A DNA stretch of 64,000 nucleotides from Flavobacterium cheniae (GCF_004363695.1 NZ_SNZC01000001.1:327857-391856), one strand, 5' to 3'; positions 43,814 to 53,949 are shown, numbered from the stretch's first letter. The notes: a model not told the origin generated them from the sequence alone. Numbers and translations are program-made.

Positions 43814-46732
43814 ATGCAAAGAGTGCTCACACTACTGTTTTCGGTAGTTTTTATACATATATCATTTTCCCAAAATACAACTAAACCTGTTTTAACTGCT
43901 AAAAAAGTAGTTTCACAACAAGTTTGGGTCGACAGTATTTACAATCAATTTTCATTTGAAGAAAAAGTAGGGCAGTTGTTTATGGTTGCGGCTTATTCTA
44001 ATAAAGACGAAGCGCACAATAAATCAATCGATAAATTAGTAGAAGAATATAAAATTGGAGGATTAATTTTTTTTCAAGGTGGACCTGTGCGTCAGGCTAA
44101 GTTAACCAATCGTTTTCAAGCAAAATCAAAAGTGCCATTATTCATTGGAATTGATGCAGAATGGGGATTAAGTATGCGATTAGATTCTACGTATCGTTAT
44201 CCTTGGAATATGACGCTTGGTGCTGTTCAAGATATGAAATTGATTGAAAAAGCTGGAAATCAAATGGCAAAACAATCAAAACGAATGGGAATTCATTTCA
44301 ATTTTGCGCCAGTCGTTGACATTAATACCAATCCAAAAAATCCAATCATTGGAAATCGTTCGTTTGGTGAAACTAAAGAAAATGTGACCACAAGAGCTAT
44401 TGCATTAATGAAAGGTCTTCAAGATGAAGGCGTTTACGCAACAGCGAAACATTTTCCAGGTCATGGAGACACTTCAACCGATTCGCATCATACCTTGCCG
44501 GTAGTTAATTTCGATAGAAAAAGATTAGATGATATTGAGTTGTATCCTTATAAAGAACTGATTAATAATGGTTTGTCGAGTGTAATGGTAGCGCATTTGA
44601 ATGTGCCTAGTTTAGAACCAAGAGCCAATTATCCAACCTCAATTTCGTATCCAGTTGTTACTGATATCCTAAAAAATGAACTGCAATTTGAAGGTTTAAT
44701 TTTTACCGATGCCTTGAATATGAAAGGTGCAAGTAATTTTAAAAAACCTGGAGATATTGACTTAGAGGCTTTTTTAGCTGGGAATGATGTATTGTTATTT
44801 GCTGAAAATGTTCCAGTTGCAATAAAAAAGTTCAAAGAAGCTTTTGACAAAGGAATTATTACCGAAGAACGTTTGATGTATTCGGTTAAAAAGATTTTGA
44901 CTTATAAATACAAAGCTAATTTAAACAACTATCAACCCATTGTTTTGGATAATTTATACAAAGATTTGAATGCAGTTGAATATGATGCTTTAAATTACAA
45001 ATTATATGAAAATGCAGTAACTGTAATTAAAAATCATGATAAGTTAATTCCGGTTCGCGATATTGAAAAAGAGAAAATTGCCTACATCAAATTAGGAAAC
45101 GATAAATCAGATACGTTTTTGGCTAATTTGAGAAATTACGCTTCAGTAAGTGAAATTACTAACAAGAATTTAGATTCGGTTTTAGTACAATTACAAGATT
45201 ATACAAAAGTAATCATTGGTTATCATAAACAAGATGGAGCATGGAGAAATCACAATTTGAACTTCAAAGAAATGTTGTGGATTAACCAGATTGCGAAACA
45301 AAATGATGTGATATTAACGTGTTTTACCAAACCATATTCATTAACCAATTTAAAAAATTTCGAAGATATTGAAACCATAGTAGTTGCCTATCAAAACAAT
45401 GATATTGCTCAAACTATTGCGCCTCAAATTATCTTTGGATCAATGGGAGCAAAAGGAAAATTACCTGTTTCTATTGATGATGAATTTAAGGTAAATGAAG
45501 GAATCGAAACCTTAGAAATTAAACGTTTAGGATTTTCAATTCCAGAAAATGTTGGAATGAATTCAAAAGTTTTGACTAAAATTGATTCGATTGCCAACTA
45601 TGCGATTTCTAAGAAAATGACACCTGGACTTCAAGTAGTTGTGGCTCGAAAAGGAAAAGTAATTTATCAAAAATCATTCGGAAATCATACGTATGAATCT
45701 ACTCAAAAAGTTAATAATACAGATGTGTATGATATTGCTTCTTTAACCAAAATTGTTGCTACTTTGCCAAATGTAATGCAAGAATTTGATCAAGGTCATT
45801 TAACGTTGGAAACCAAGTTAAAAACCATGTTGCCAGAAGCTAAAAATTCAAACAAAGCAAATGCAACAGTTTTGGATATGTTAACGCATCAAGCTCGTTT
45901 TCAACCATGGATTCCGTTTTATAAAGCTACTTTAGATAGTTTAAATAGACCGAGTACACATTTTTATAGAAGTGAGTTTTCAGATGAATTTCCAGTTCAT
46001 GTAGCTGATAAATTGTATTTGAGAAAAAATTATAATGATACGATTGTAAAAACCATTTTAGACAGTGAATTGTTGCCTAAAAAACAATATAAATACAGCG
46101 ATTTTACTTTCATTCTTTTTAAAGAATATTTAGAATTACACAATAAAAAATCACTTGAAGATTTGGCACATGCTAATTTTTTCGAGCCATTAGGAGCTAA
46201 TTCTATTATGTACAATCCATTGCGAAAAATGAATGCAAATAGAATTATTCCAACGGAAAATGACAACTATTTCAGACATCAGATAGTTCAAGGATATGTA
46301 CACGATATGGCTGCTGCTATGCAAGGCGGAATTTCAGGTCATGCGGGTTTGTTTGCCAATGCTCTAGATGTTGCAAAAGTGATGCAAATGTTTCTTCAGA
46401 AAGGAAGTTATGGCGGAAGAACATATATTTCTGAAAGCACTTTTAATATTTTCAATACGTGTTATTTCTGTAAAGATGGGAATAGAAGAGGAGTTGGTTT
46501 CGATAAACCACAATTAGGAAACGAAGGTCCAACATGCGGTTGTGTTTCACTAACAAGTTTCGGTCATACCGGATTTACAGGAACCATGACTTGGGCTGAT
46601 CCTGAAAAAGAAATTGTTTATGTTTTCTTATCTAACAGAACGTTTCCAGATTCTAATGCAACTAATAAATTATCAAAAGAAAATATTAGAGAAAATATTC
46701 AAAAAGTGATTTACGAAGCGATAATTGAGTAA
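43814..46732 (+). CDS. GH3 beta-N-acetylhexosaminidase fused to a serine hydrolase
   Basis: This 972-residue secreted protein joins two enzymes. After the signal peptide (to FSQ, about 20), a GH3 domain covers about 40-400, with the NagZ-type signature KHFPGHGDTSTDSHH (212-226) and the likely nucleophile Asp299 in FTDALNMKGA. A C-terminal half (about 590-970) has the beta-lactamase/PBP fold with the catalytic SxxK at Ser643-Lys646 (IASLTKIVA). The pair suggests coordinated cutting of sugar and peptide or ester bonds in murein turnover. The fusion is typical of Bacteroidota; the substrate of the hydrolase half is not known. Confidence 0.92.
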   Translation: MQRVLTLLFSVVFIHISFSQNTTKPVLTAKKVVSQQVWVDSIYNQFSFEEKVGQLFMVAAYSNKDEAHNKSIDKLVEEYKIGGLIFFQGGPVRQAKLTNRFQAKSKVPLFIGIDAEWGLSMRLDSTYRYPWNMTLGAVQDMKLIEKAGNQMAKQSKRMGIHFNFAPVVDINTNPKNPIIGNRSFGETKENVTTRAIALMKGLQDEGVYATAKHFPGHGDTSTDSHHTLPVVNFDRKRLDDIELYPYKELINNGLSSVMVAHLNVPSLEPRANYPTSISYPVVTDILKNELQFEGLIFTDALNMKGASNFKKPGDIDLEAFLAGNDVLLFAENVPVAIKKFKEAFDKGIITEERLMYSVKKILTYKYKANLNNYQPIVLDNLYKDLNAVEYDALNYKLYENAVTVIKNHDKLIPVRDIEKEKIAYIKLGNDKSDTFLANLRNYASVSEITNKNLDSVLVQLQDYTKVIIGYHKQDGAWRNHNLNFKEMLWINQIAKQNDVILTCFTKPYSLTNLKNFEDIETIVVAYQNNDIAQTIAPQIIFGSMGAKGKLPVSIDDEFKVNEGIETLEIKRLGFSIPENVGMNSKVLTKIDSIANYAISKKMTPGLQVVVARKGKVIYQKSFGNHTYESTQKVNNTDVYDIASLTKIVATLPNVMQEFDQGHLTLETKLKTMLPEAKNSNKANATVLDMLTHQARFQPWIPFYKATLDSLNRPSTHFYRSEFSDEFPVHVADKLYLRKNYNDTIVKTILDSELLPKKQYKYSDFTFILFKEYLELHNKKSLEDLAHANFFEPLGANSIMYNPLRKMNANRIIPTENDNYFRHQIVQGYVHDMAAAMQGGISGHAGLFANALDVAKVMQMFLQKGSYGGRTYISESTFNIFNTCYFCKDGNRRGVGFDKPQLGNEGPTCGCVSLTSFGHTGFTGTMTWADPEKEIVYVFLSNRTFPDSNATNKLSKENIRENIQKVIYEAIIE

Positions 46733-46773
46733 TTTTTGTAAATTTATTCAATACAATCTTCAACCAACTAATT

Positions 46774-47229
46774 ATGACATCAGCAGCAACTACAGTAGAT
46801 CAATACATCAACGAAGCTCCAGAAGATAGAAGAGAAGCGTTGCAAAAATTAAGAAATGTAATATTAGAAAATCTTCCCGAAGGTTTTCAAGAAGCTATGG
46901 GTTATGGTATGGCAGGTTATGTTGTGCCACATTCAATTTATCCAAAAGGATATCATTGTGATCCCAAGCAAGCTTTACCTTTTATGGGATTTGCGAGTCA
47001 AAAAAACAGCATCAATTTTTATCATATGGGTATTTATGCTAAGCCAGAATTATATGATTGGTTTGTTACTGAATATCCAAAATATTCGAAACAAAAATTA
47101 GATATTGGTAAAAGTTGTTTACGCATCAAAAAACCAGAAAACATTCCGTTTGAGTTAATAGGCGAGTTGGTGAAAAAAATCACGGTTGCCGATTGGATTA
47201 CTACTTACGAATCTGAGTTTAAAAAATAA
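46774..47229 (+). CDS. DUF1801 family protein
   Basis: The 151-residue cytoplasmic protein has the DUF1801 layout: an N-terminal helical part (VDQYINEAPEDRREALQKLRN) and a core with EAMGYGMAGYV, ALPFMGFASQKNSINFYHMG and GKSCLRIKKPENIP. The family resembles YdhG-like proteins, including a group described as iron-chaperone-like (frataxin-like), but the role here is not established. It lies alone between the GH3 fusion and bshA. Confidence 0.85.
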   Translation: MTSAATTVDQYINEAPEDRREALQKLRNVILENLPEGFQEAMGYGMAGYVVPHSIYPKGYHCDPKQALPFMGFASQKNSINFYHMGIYAKPELYDWFVTEYPKYSKQKLDIGKSCLRIKKPENIPFELIGELVKKITVADWITTYESEFKK

Positions 47230-47293
47230 TTTTAACAAATGTTTTATAATTGCCAATTCTAGAAGTGGTAATTTTATTTCAAAATTTACCTAA

Positions 47294-48427
47294 ATGAAAA
47301 TTGCTATAGTTTGTTATCCTACATTTGGTGGAAGCGGTGTTGTTGCGACTGAACTTGGTTTGGAATTAGCCAAAAGAGGTCACGAAATTCACTTCATTAC
47401 TTACAGTCAACCCGTGCGATTAGCCTTGTTGAATCCAAATGTACATTATCACGAAGTTCACGTTCCAGAATATCCTTTGTTTCACTATCAACCTTATGAA
47501 TTAGCACTTTCTAGCAAGTTGGTTGATATGGTGAAATTGTACAAAATTGATGTTTTACACGTACATTATGCCATTCCTCATGCGTATGCAGGTTATATGG
47601 CAAAACAGATGTTAGCCGATGAAGGTATTCATATTCCAATGGTGACTACTTTACACGGAACCGATATTACTTTGGTTGGAAATCATCCATTTTATAAGCC
47701 AGCAGTTAGTTTTAGTATTAATAAATCAGACGTGGTTACAAGTGTTTCTCAAAGTTTAAAAGACGATACGTATCGCTTGTTCGATATTAAAAATGAAATT
47801 GATGTTATTCCAAATTTTATTGAATTAAATAAAGACAAATTAAAAGAGAATATACCTTGTCATCGTTCTCTAATGGCACCAGATAATGAAAAAATCATTA
47901 CTCATATTTCCAATTTCAGAAAAGTCAAACGAATAGATGATATCGTTAGAATCTTTTTTGAAATCCAAAAAGAAGTACCTTCAAAATTAATGATGGTAGG
48001 TGAAGGTCCTGAAAAAGAAGGAGCAGAGCAATTATGTGAACAATTAGGTATTCAAAACAAAGTCATTTTCTTTGGAAACAGTAACGAAATTGATAAGATT
48101 TTATGTTTCTCCGATTTATTCTTATTGCCATCCGAAACAGAAAGTTTTGGATTAGCCGCTTTGGAAGCTATGGCTTGTGGTGTTCCTGTTATTTCAAGTA
48201 ATTCTGGTGGTCTGCCAGAGGTAAATAAAGATGGTTTTTCTGGATATTTAAGTGATGTAGGAGATGTTGCTAAAATGAGTAGTGATGCTATTTCACTTTT
48301 AAAAGATGAAAATAAGTTGGCTCAGTTTAAAGTAAATGCATTAGCAACGGCTAAACTTTTTGATATTCAAAACATTATGCCTTTATACGAACAAGTTTAT
48401 TTTAAAGCCTTAAATAATTCGAAATAA
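47294..48427 (+). CDS. bshA: N-acetyl-alpha-D-glucosaminyl L-malate synthase BshA
   Basis: BshA is the first enzyme of bacillithiol synthesis and joins GlcNAc to malate. The 377-residue GT4-type glycosyltransferase has the BshA-specific N-terminus IVCYPTFGGSGVVATELG (4-21), HVHYAIPHAYAGY, and the nucleotide-sugar site LLPSETESFGLAALEAMACG (about 281-300). The E(x)7E pattern there is intact. It implies the cell makes bacillithiol; bshB and bshC are not in the window. The stop overlaps the next ATG by 1 base. Confidence 0.95.
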   Translation: MKIAIVCYPTFGGSGVVATELGLELAKRGHEIHFITYSQPVRLALLNPNVHYHEVHVPEYPLFHYQPYELALSSKLVDMVKLYKIDVLHVHYAIPHAYAGYMAKQMLADEGIHIPMVTTLHGTDITLVGNHPFYKPAVSFSINKSDVVTSVSQSLKDDTYRLFDIKNEIDVIPNFIELNKDKLKENIPCHRSLMAPDNEKIITHISNFRKVKRIDDIVRIFFEIQKEVPSKLMMVGEGPEKEGAEQLCEQLGIQNKVIFFGNSNEIDKILCFSDLFLLPSETESFGLAALEAMACGVPVISSNSGGLPEVNKDGFSGYLSDVGDVAKMSSDAISLLKDENKLAQFKVNALATAKLFDIQNIMPLYEQVYFKALNNSK

Positions 48428-48852
48428 TGATTAAAATTTTACCTTTATTAGTCTTAATAATGTCTTGTAGCGCTCCAAAAGAAGTTACGGATAATTCATT
48501 CTCTGTTATTTACAAAAGTGAAATGGGTGGTGCTGAAAAACCTGGTCATCTATTAATTCAAGATAATGAAACCTATATTCAATTTATTGAATCGCTTAAA
48601 TTGGATGAATCTGAATATGCTAAATTTTTAGCAGTAGATTTTAAAAAGAAGAATGTTTTGGTTTTGTATCAGGGTCAAAAAAATTCAGGAGGCTTTGGTA
48701 TTGATATTGAATCTGTGTTAAATGAAAATAATTCTATAATTGTTAAGAAAATAGAAATAGGTCCTAAAAAAGGGGAAGTGGCAACAACAGTTATTACATC
48801 ACCTTATTGTATAGCTTTAATTCCCAAAGGAGATAAAATAATAATTGAATAA
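48427..48852 (+). CDS. PrcB-like lipoprotein
   Basis: The 141-residue protein has a lipoprotein signal (lipobox IMSC, Cys14) and a PrcB_C-like core: NVLVLYQGQKNSGGFGIDIESV (cited in part) and KGEVATTVITSPYCIALIPKG. In some bacteria PrcB stabilises a surface protease; no protease gene is adjacent here. The ATG overlaps the bshA stop (TAATG), which points to coupled translation. A strong bidirectional terminator follows. Confidence 0.75.
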   Translation: MIKILPLLVLIMSCSAPKEVTDNSFSVIYKSEMGGAEKPGHLLIQDNETYIQFIESLKLDESEYAKFLAVDFKKKNVLVLYQGQKNSGGFGIDIESVLNENNSIIVKKIEIGPKKGEVATTVITSPYCIALIPKGDKIIIE

Positions 48853-48884
48853 AAAAAGTCCCAATTTAATTGGGACTTTTTTTC
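48852..48884. terminator. Bidirectional terminator
   Basis: AAAAAGTCCCAATT pairs with AATTGGGACTTTTT around a short centre, with A and T runs outside. It separates the converging PrcB-like gene and the outer-membrane protein gene ending at 48890. Confidence 0.9.
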
Positions 48885-48889
48885 TATAA

Positions 48890-49390
48890 TTAAAATCGGT
48901 ATCTAATTCCTAATGCGATATCTGGACCAAAACTATCTTCTCTAAATTGGTTATCACCACTATTGTTTAAATAGAATTCAGGTCTAATGTCTAATGATAA
49001 TTGAATTGGTGCTTCATTAAAATTATACTCAATTCCTAAATCTCCAGCAACTAAAGCAAATGCTCCGCTGTCGCTAATTCCATTTTTGTCATAACTCCAG
49101 CTTCCTAAACCAGCACCAACACCAGCATACCAGTTGAAACCGCCTTCAATGTTCCAAACCCATTGATATAAACCAACTAATTTTAAAGCATCAACATCTT
49201 TGCTGTTTCTCCATCCTAAATCAAATTCTAAACGATTGTTAGAACCAATTCCTCTTTGATAAGAAATTTCTCCTCCGAAACCATCATTGTCTCCAATACG
49301 TAATCCCAATGCGTTTTTAGAAATGTCCTGAGCTTGTGCGTTAAATGCTAACCCAATTAGCATAAAAGCAGATAAAAATAATTTCTTCAT
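48890..49390 (-). CDS. Outer-membrane beta-barrel protein
   Basis: The 166-residue product has a signal peptide (to AQAQ, about 21), eight or so alternating strand segments (GLRIGDNDGFGGEISYQRG, NRLEFDLGWR, LSLDIRPEFYLN) and ends in a phenylalanine preceded by an aromatic strand (LGIRYRF), the usual barrel-insertion signal. It belongs to the small OmpX-like/porin-family barrels. The function is unknown. It faces the bshA pair across a bidirectional terminator. Confidence 0.8.
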   Translation of the reverse strand: MKKLFLSAFMLIGLAFNAQAQDISKNALGLRIGDNDGFGGEISYQRGIGSNNRLEFDLGWRNSKDVDALKLVGLYQWVWNIEGGFNWYAGVGAGLGSWSYDKNGISDSGAFALVAGDLGIEYNFNEAPIQLSLDIRPEFYLNNSGDNQFREDSFGPDIALGIRYRF

Positions 49391-49440
49391 ATTAAATGTT
49401 TTTACAAATATAGCTAAATTTTTACAAATTTCATGCCAAT

Positions 49441-50247
49441 TTAGTCAATCATATAAATATCAAGGTACTCTTTTTGGTTTTGTGTTCCTGTTGCAGGTAT
49501 ACCAAATTGTTCAGCTACAGTTGAATTTATAGAATAAGAAGTATCTGTATTAGTATAAACAACTCCAATTCCTTCTGCAGTATATAAGGTAGAAATTATT
49601 AAGTCTTGTGGAGCTAAAACAGTAATTGGAATTGTAAAACCACCAACAGTTTGTTCAGTTGTGACAGATACATTAAGCTTAATTTTTGTTGCTTTTACAT
49701 TATTGTAAGCCTCACCATTAGGTGAAGTAAACGTAGTAAAGCTTTCTCCTCCATAACTTTGTAATGAATAGTTAATTGTTAACGGAAATCCATTGAATGT
49801 TTCTTGAATAGTTCCTGTTACAGGATTACTGTTTAAAGCTTGATTATTAGATGCATTACTATTAAAAATAACAAAATCATCTAAGGATAAATCAAAATTA
49901 ATTGGTAAATTTTGACCAGATGCTAAAGACAAATCTCCTGATAATAATAATTTTGAGTCACTTTTTCGCACACCATTATTTCGTAAAGATGATGAATAAA
50001 ATCCTGTAGCAACATCATCTCTAGTTTGAAATTTTTTATAGGTTTTTGTATTAAAAACAACATCTCCAGAAATATACAAAGAATCACGAGTAAAAGTTCC
50101 TTCACTATCAACATCGTAAGTCCAATAATTTCCATCAGTTAAAGGAATTGTAAAATTATCAGCTCCATTTCCGTTTTCATCGTCATTAGAACAAGAAATA
50201 AATAATGAAGAGACACATAAAAATGTTAATAATATTGTTTTTTTCAT
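49441..50247 (-). CDS. Surface lipoprotein of unknown function
   Basis: The 268-residue product has a lipoprotein signal (lipobox LFISC, Cys19) followed by SNDDENGNG, an acidic stretch after the cysteine of the kind that directs Bacteroidota lipoproteins to the cell surface. The body is strand-rich, with NYWTYDVDSEG near 40-51 resembling small Bacteroidota surface proteins. No family was recognised. It is a single gene, divergent from aroC. Confidence 0.7.
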   Translation of the reverse strand: MKKTILLTFLCVSSLFISCSNDDENGNGADNFTIPLTDGNYWTYDVDSEGTFTRDSLYISGDVVFNTKTYKKFQTRDDVATGFYSSSLRNNGVRKSDSKLLLSGDLSLASGQNLPINFDLSLDDFVIFNSNASNNQALNSNPVTGTIQETFNGFPLTINYSLQSYGGESFTTFTSPNGEAYNNVKATKIKLNVSVTTEQTVGGFTIPITVLAPQDLIISTLYTAEGIGVVYTNTDTSYSINSTVAEQFGIPATGTQNQKEYLDIYMID

Positions 50248-50361
50248 ATTGAGTTAAGTTAAATTAGTAAGCTAATATAGTATTTTTACTTAATTAATTG
50301 AGAATTTTCAATACAATTTTTACTCATAGTATTTTATCTAAACTATTTTTTAAATTATCAT

Positions 50362-50369
50362 TACATTTG
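50362..50369 (+). promoter_or_regulatory. Predicted -7 element of aroC
   Basis: TACATTTG fits TAnnTTTG exactly, about 38 bases ahead of the aroC ATG. No -33 TTTG was found. Confidence 0.4.
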
Positions 50370-50406
50370 TTAATATTTATCAATTTAATTAACGTAGTCT
50401 TTAGTT

Positions 50407-51468
50407 ATGGCAGGAAATACTTTTGGAAAATTATTAAAATTAACCACTTTTGGAGAATCTCATGGAGAAGCTTTAGGAGGAATTATTGATGGGTGTCCAG
50501 CTGGAATTCATTTAGATTTTGATTTTATTCAAGCCGAAATGCAAAGAAGAAAACCTGGTCAATCTTCTATTGTTACACAACGAAAAGAAGAAGACGAAGT
50601 ACAGTTTCTATCTGGAATTTTTGAAGGTAAAACTACAGGAACTCCAATTGGTTTTATTATTCCAAATACCAATCAAAAGTCAGATGATTATTCGCATATA
50701 AAAGACTCGTACCGACCAAGTCATGCCGATTATGTATACGAACAAAAATACGGCATTCGTGATTATCGTGGTGGAGGAAGAAGTTCGGCTCGCGAAACCG
50801 CAAGTAGAGTAGTAGGTGGTGCCATTGCAAAGCAAATTATTGCTGAAATTAAAATAAACGCTTTTGTTTCATCTGTAGGCGAAATTTTCATTGATAAACC
50901 TTATCAAGATTTAGATTTTTCAAAAATTGAAAGTAACTCAGTTCGTTGTCCAGATTTGGCCACAGCTGAAAAAATGGAAAATCATATAAAAGAAATTAAA
51001 AAACAAGGTGATACTGTCGGAGGAACAATTACTTGTGTAATTCAAAATGTGCCAATAGGTTTAGGAGAACCTGTTTTTGATAAATTACATGCCGAATTAG
51101 GAAAAGCAATGCTTTCAATAAATGCAGTAAAAGGATTTGAATTTGGTAGCGGATTTTGTGGAGCCAAAATGAAAGGAAGTGAGCACAACGATTCATATAA
51201 TACTGATGGAACTACAAAAAGTAATCTTTCAGGAGGAATTCAAGGCGGAATCTCAAATGGGATGGATATTTATTTTCGAGTAGCATTTAAACCTGTTGCA
51301 ACATTGATTCAAAAACAAGAAGTTTTAACGAATCAGGGTGATATTATAGAGCAGCAGGGAAAAGGCCGACATGATCCATGTGTGGTTCCAAGAGCGGTCC
51401 CTATCGTAGAGGCTATGGCAGCTTTAGTAATTGCAGATTATTTTTTATTAAATAAAATGTATTCATAA
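50407..51468 (+). CDS. aroC: Chorismate synthase
   Basis: AroC makes chorismate from EPSP using reduced flavin. The 353-residue length is standard. Signatures are [18 protein letters not shown] (3-20), [20 protein letters not shown] (about 119-138) and [17 protein letters not shown] near the C-terminus, with the conserved histidine in ESHG and RHDP. It stands alone with its own terminator; other aro genes are not in the window. Confidence 0.97.
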   Translation: MAGNTFGKLLKLTTFGESHGEALGGIIDGCPAGIHLDFDFIQAEMQRRKPGQSSIVTQRKEEDEVQFLSGIFEGKTTGTPIGFIIPNTNQKSDDYSHIKDSYRPSHADYVYEQKYGIRDYRGGGRSSARETASRVVGGAIAKQIIAEIKINAFVSSVGEIFIDKPYQDLDFSKIESNSVRCPDLATAEKMENHIKEIKKQGDTVGGTITCVIQNVPIGLGEPVFDKLHAELGKAMLSINAVKGFEFGSGFCGAKMKGSEHNDSYNTDGTTKSNLSGGIQGGISNGMDIYFRVAFKPVATLIQKQEVLTNQGDIIEQQGKGRHDPCVVPRAVPIVEAMAALVIADYFLLNKMYS

Positions 51469-51544
51469 AAAACAATGAATATCTTTATTTAAGATTCGGT
51501 TAAAATGTAGATTTATTTTAGAATAAAATGCACAATAAAAATAA

Positions 51545-51578
51545 AAAACCCTGTAAAATCAATACTTTACAGGGTTTT
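51545..51578 (+). terminator. Terminator downstream of aroC
   Basis: AAAACCCTGTAAA (51545-51557) pairs with TTTACAGGGTTTT (51566-51578). It lies between aroC and the converging efflux operon. Confidence 0.85.
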
Positions 51579-51616
51579 CTGTGGAGCAGAGTAGAGGTGT
51601 TTCGAACTTTTTTAAG
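51579..51616 (-). other. tRNA 3'-end-like fragment (possible)
   Basis: Read on the minus strand, this stretch contains GTTCGAAAC, a T-loop-like motif, followed by a CTCTGCTCCACA ending that resembles the acceptor end of a tRNA or tmRNA. The arms do not pair, so it is at most a degraded remnant, perhaps of an integration site. The evidence is weak. Confidence 0.25.
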
Positions 51617-51698
51617 GAAGATCTGAGACAATTATATTTGATATTTCTAAAATTCCAATGACAAAATCAATTGAAAACAAGAAGAAATGACCTTGGTC

Positions 51699-52820
51699 TT
51701 AATTCGTTTTCTTATAGCTCCACACAGCTAAGCCATTAATTAATATTGCAAAAATTAAAATTACTACTAAATTAGGTAGTACTTCTTTAAGGCCAGCACC
51801 TTTTAATAAAACCATTCTTATAAACTCAACGAAGTAACGAATAGGATTTAATAAGGTGATGTTTTGAGCCCATTTTGGCATACTTTCAATAGGTGTAAAT
51901 AAACCACTCATTAATATAAAAATTACCATAAAAAACCACGCAATAAACATCGCTTGTTGTTGTGTTTCAGTGTGGTTAGAAATATAAAGTCCAAATCCTA
52001 AAATTAAGAGTAAATAAATAGAAGTAAATCCATAAACTAAAAGAATACTTCCTAACATTGGAACATTAAAAACTACTTTTGAAATAACTAATCCAACACT
52101 CAATATAATAAGTCCAAGCACCCAAAAAGGGAATAATTTTCCAATTATGAATTGATATTTTTTAATAGGTGTAACATTAATTTGTTCTAAAGTTCCTAAT
52201 TCTTTTTCTCTAACAATATTCATAGCTGAAAGAAAAAGCGTTAGCATTGTTACCAATAAAACTAATATTCCAGGTACCATAAAGGTCTTGTAATTTAAAG
52301 TGTTATTATACCAAAATGAGGGTATAGTTTCAATCCTACTAAGAATAATTTGATTTTCAGTTGTATTATAAATTTTAACAGCAATATCTTGATTTACTTG
52401 TTGTACTATTTGAGAGACATAAACATTTTGAACTCCTGCTGTAGCAGCATCTATGGCATTAATTTGGATTTGTAATTCTGCTTTTTTTTCGTTTTGAAGC
52501 ATTTTTTCAAATTGATTGGGAATTTCTATCACAATGTCTGTACTTCCTTTTTGTAAAAAATCTAAACCTTCTTTTGGGTTTGTAAGTTCTTTAGTCACAC
52601 TAAAATAACTGTTAGCATTAAATTTATCTTTTAAAACACGTGAAGAAATAGAATTATCTGAATCTATAAATGAAATTCTAATGTTTTTGACATCAAAAGT
52701 TGCTGCATTAGAAAGGATTAATAGTTGTAATATTGGTAATATAAATATCAATCTCAGCATGCTTTTATCTCTAAAAATTTGCTTAAACTCTTTCTGTATT
52801 ATGAATAAAATAGTTCTCAT
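51699..52820 (-). CDS. ABC-2 type permease (YbhR-like)
   Basis: The 373-residue protein has one N-terminal membrane helix, a large periplasmic domain (about 45-170) and five C-terminal helices, the plan of YbhR/YhhJ-type ABC-2 permeases. REKELGTLEQINVTP (about 205-219) is the typical coupling loop before the second helix. It is the last gene of the efflux operon, 11 bases after the other permease, and presumably pairs with it as a heterodimer. Confidence 0.88.
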   Translation of the reverse strand: MRTILFIIQKEFKQIFRDKSMLRLIFILPILQLLILSNAATFDVKNIRISFIDSDNSISSRVLKDKFNANSYFSVTKELTNPKEGLDFLQKGSTDIVIEIPNQFEKMLQNEKKAELQIQINAIDAATAGVQNVYVSQIVQQVNQDIAVKIYNTTENQIILSRIETIPSFWYNNTLNYKTFMVPGILVLLVTMLTLFLSAMNIVREKELGTLEQINVTPIKKYQFIIGKLFPFWVLGLIILSVGLVISKVVFNVPMLGSILLVYGFTSIYLLLILGFGLYISNHTETQQQAMFIAWFFMVIFILMSGLFTPIESMPKWAQNITLLNPIRYFVEFIRMVLLKGAGLKEVLPNLVVILIFAILINGLAVWSYKKTN

Positions 52821-52831
52821 TTTTTAAATTT

Positions 52832-53938
52832 TTATTCTAATCGGGTTTTGTAATTTTTGATACTTAGCCCAATAAAAATCAATGTCATTAATGTCAAAAT
52901 CAATGTTTCTTTGATAATATAGCTTATTCCTACTCCTTTAAGCATAATTGATTTTACAATAATAATAAACCATTTTGCGGGAATTATATTACTCATAATT
53001 TGCATGGGTAATGGCATGGACGAAATAGGAAAAATAAACCCTGAAAGTATTATAACAGGAAGCATTAACCCCATTAAAGAAAGCATCATTGCGGTTTGTT
53101 GCGAATTTGAAACTGTTGAAATCAAAATACCTAATGAAAGTGCCGTAATGATAAATAGAATACTTTCAAAAGCTAATAAAAAAAGACTTCCTCTCATTGG
53201 CATTCCAAAAATAAAATAGCCCATTGAAACAATAACAACGGCATTTATAATTGATAAAAAAACGTAAGGAAAAACTTTTCCAATAATCACCTGAAAAGGT
53301 TTTAGAGGTGAAACCAATAATACTTCCATAGTTCCTAATTCTTTTTCTCTTGTAATAGAGATAGAGGTCATCATGGCAGAAACTAACATTAAAATCACTG
53401 TCATTACACCAGGTACAAAGTTAAAAACGCTTTTTAGTTCAGCATTGTATAACATTCGAGTTTGCATAACAATTGAAACACTTTGTTCTTGAGTTGTGTT
53501 TTTTTGATTTTGATAATTTTGAATTATTGATTGTGTATAGTTTGTAATAGTATTAGCAACATTAGGTTCTGTTGCATCGGTAATAACTTGAACAGTTGCT
53601 TTTTTTTGATTTTCTAATTTTTTTGCAAAGTCTCTTTCAAATAGTAATACAGCTTTTATTTTTCCATTTTTGAATTCGGATTCAATAGCTTTTTCATTAT
53701 CTATTTGATTCTCTATATTAAAATATTTTGATGCTTTTATTTTTTGGATAATTTTCTCAGATTCAGCATCTTTTGCATAATCTAAAATGGCAATATCTAC
53801 ATTGTTGATTTCGTTTGTTATAGCAAAGCCAAACAGTAAAATTTGAGCAATTGGCATACCAAATAGGATAAACAATGATCGTTTGTCTCTAAAAATATGG
53901 TAGAATTCTTTTTTTACAAAACCTTTAAATCGTTTCAT
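52832..53938 (-). CDS. ABC-2 type permease (YbhS-like)
   Basis: The 368-residue protein has the same plan as its neighbour: one N-terminal helix, a periplasmic domain, then five helices. TREKELGTMEVLLVSPLKPF (about 198-217) is the coupling-loop motif. It is 11 bases from the ATPase gene upstream and 11 from the other permease downstream, so all are one transcript. Confidence 0.88.
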   Translation of the reverse strand: MKRFKGFVKKEFYHIFRDKRSLFILFGMPIAQILLFGFAITNEINNVDIAILDYAKDAESEKIIQKIKASKYFNIENQIDNEKAIESEFKNGKIKAVLLFERDFAKKLENQKKATVQVITDATEPNVANTITNYTQSIIQNYQNQKNTTQEQSVSIVMQTRMLYNAELKSVFNFVPGVMTVILMLVSAMMTSISITREKELGTMEVLLVSPLKPFQVIIGKVFPYVFLSIINAVVIVSMGYFIFGMPMRGSLFLLAFESILFIITALSLGILISTVSNSQQTAMMLSLMGLMLPVIILSGFIFPISSMPLPMQIMSNIIPAKWFIIIVKSIMLKGVGISYIIKETLILTLMTLIFIGLSIKNYKTRLE

Positions 53939-53949
53939 AGTATATATTT

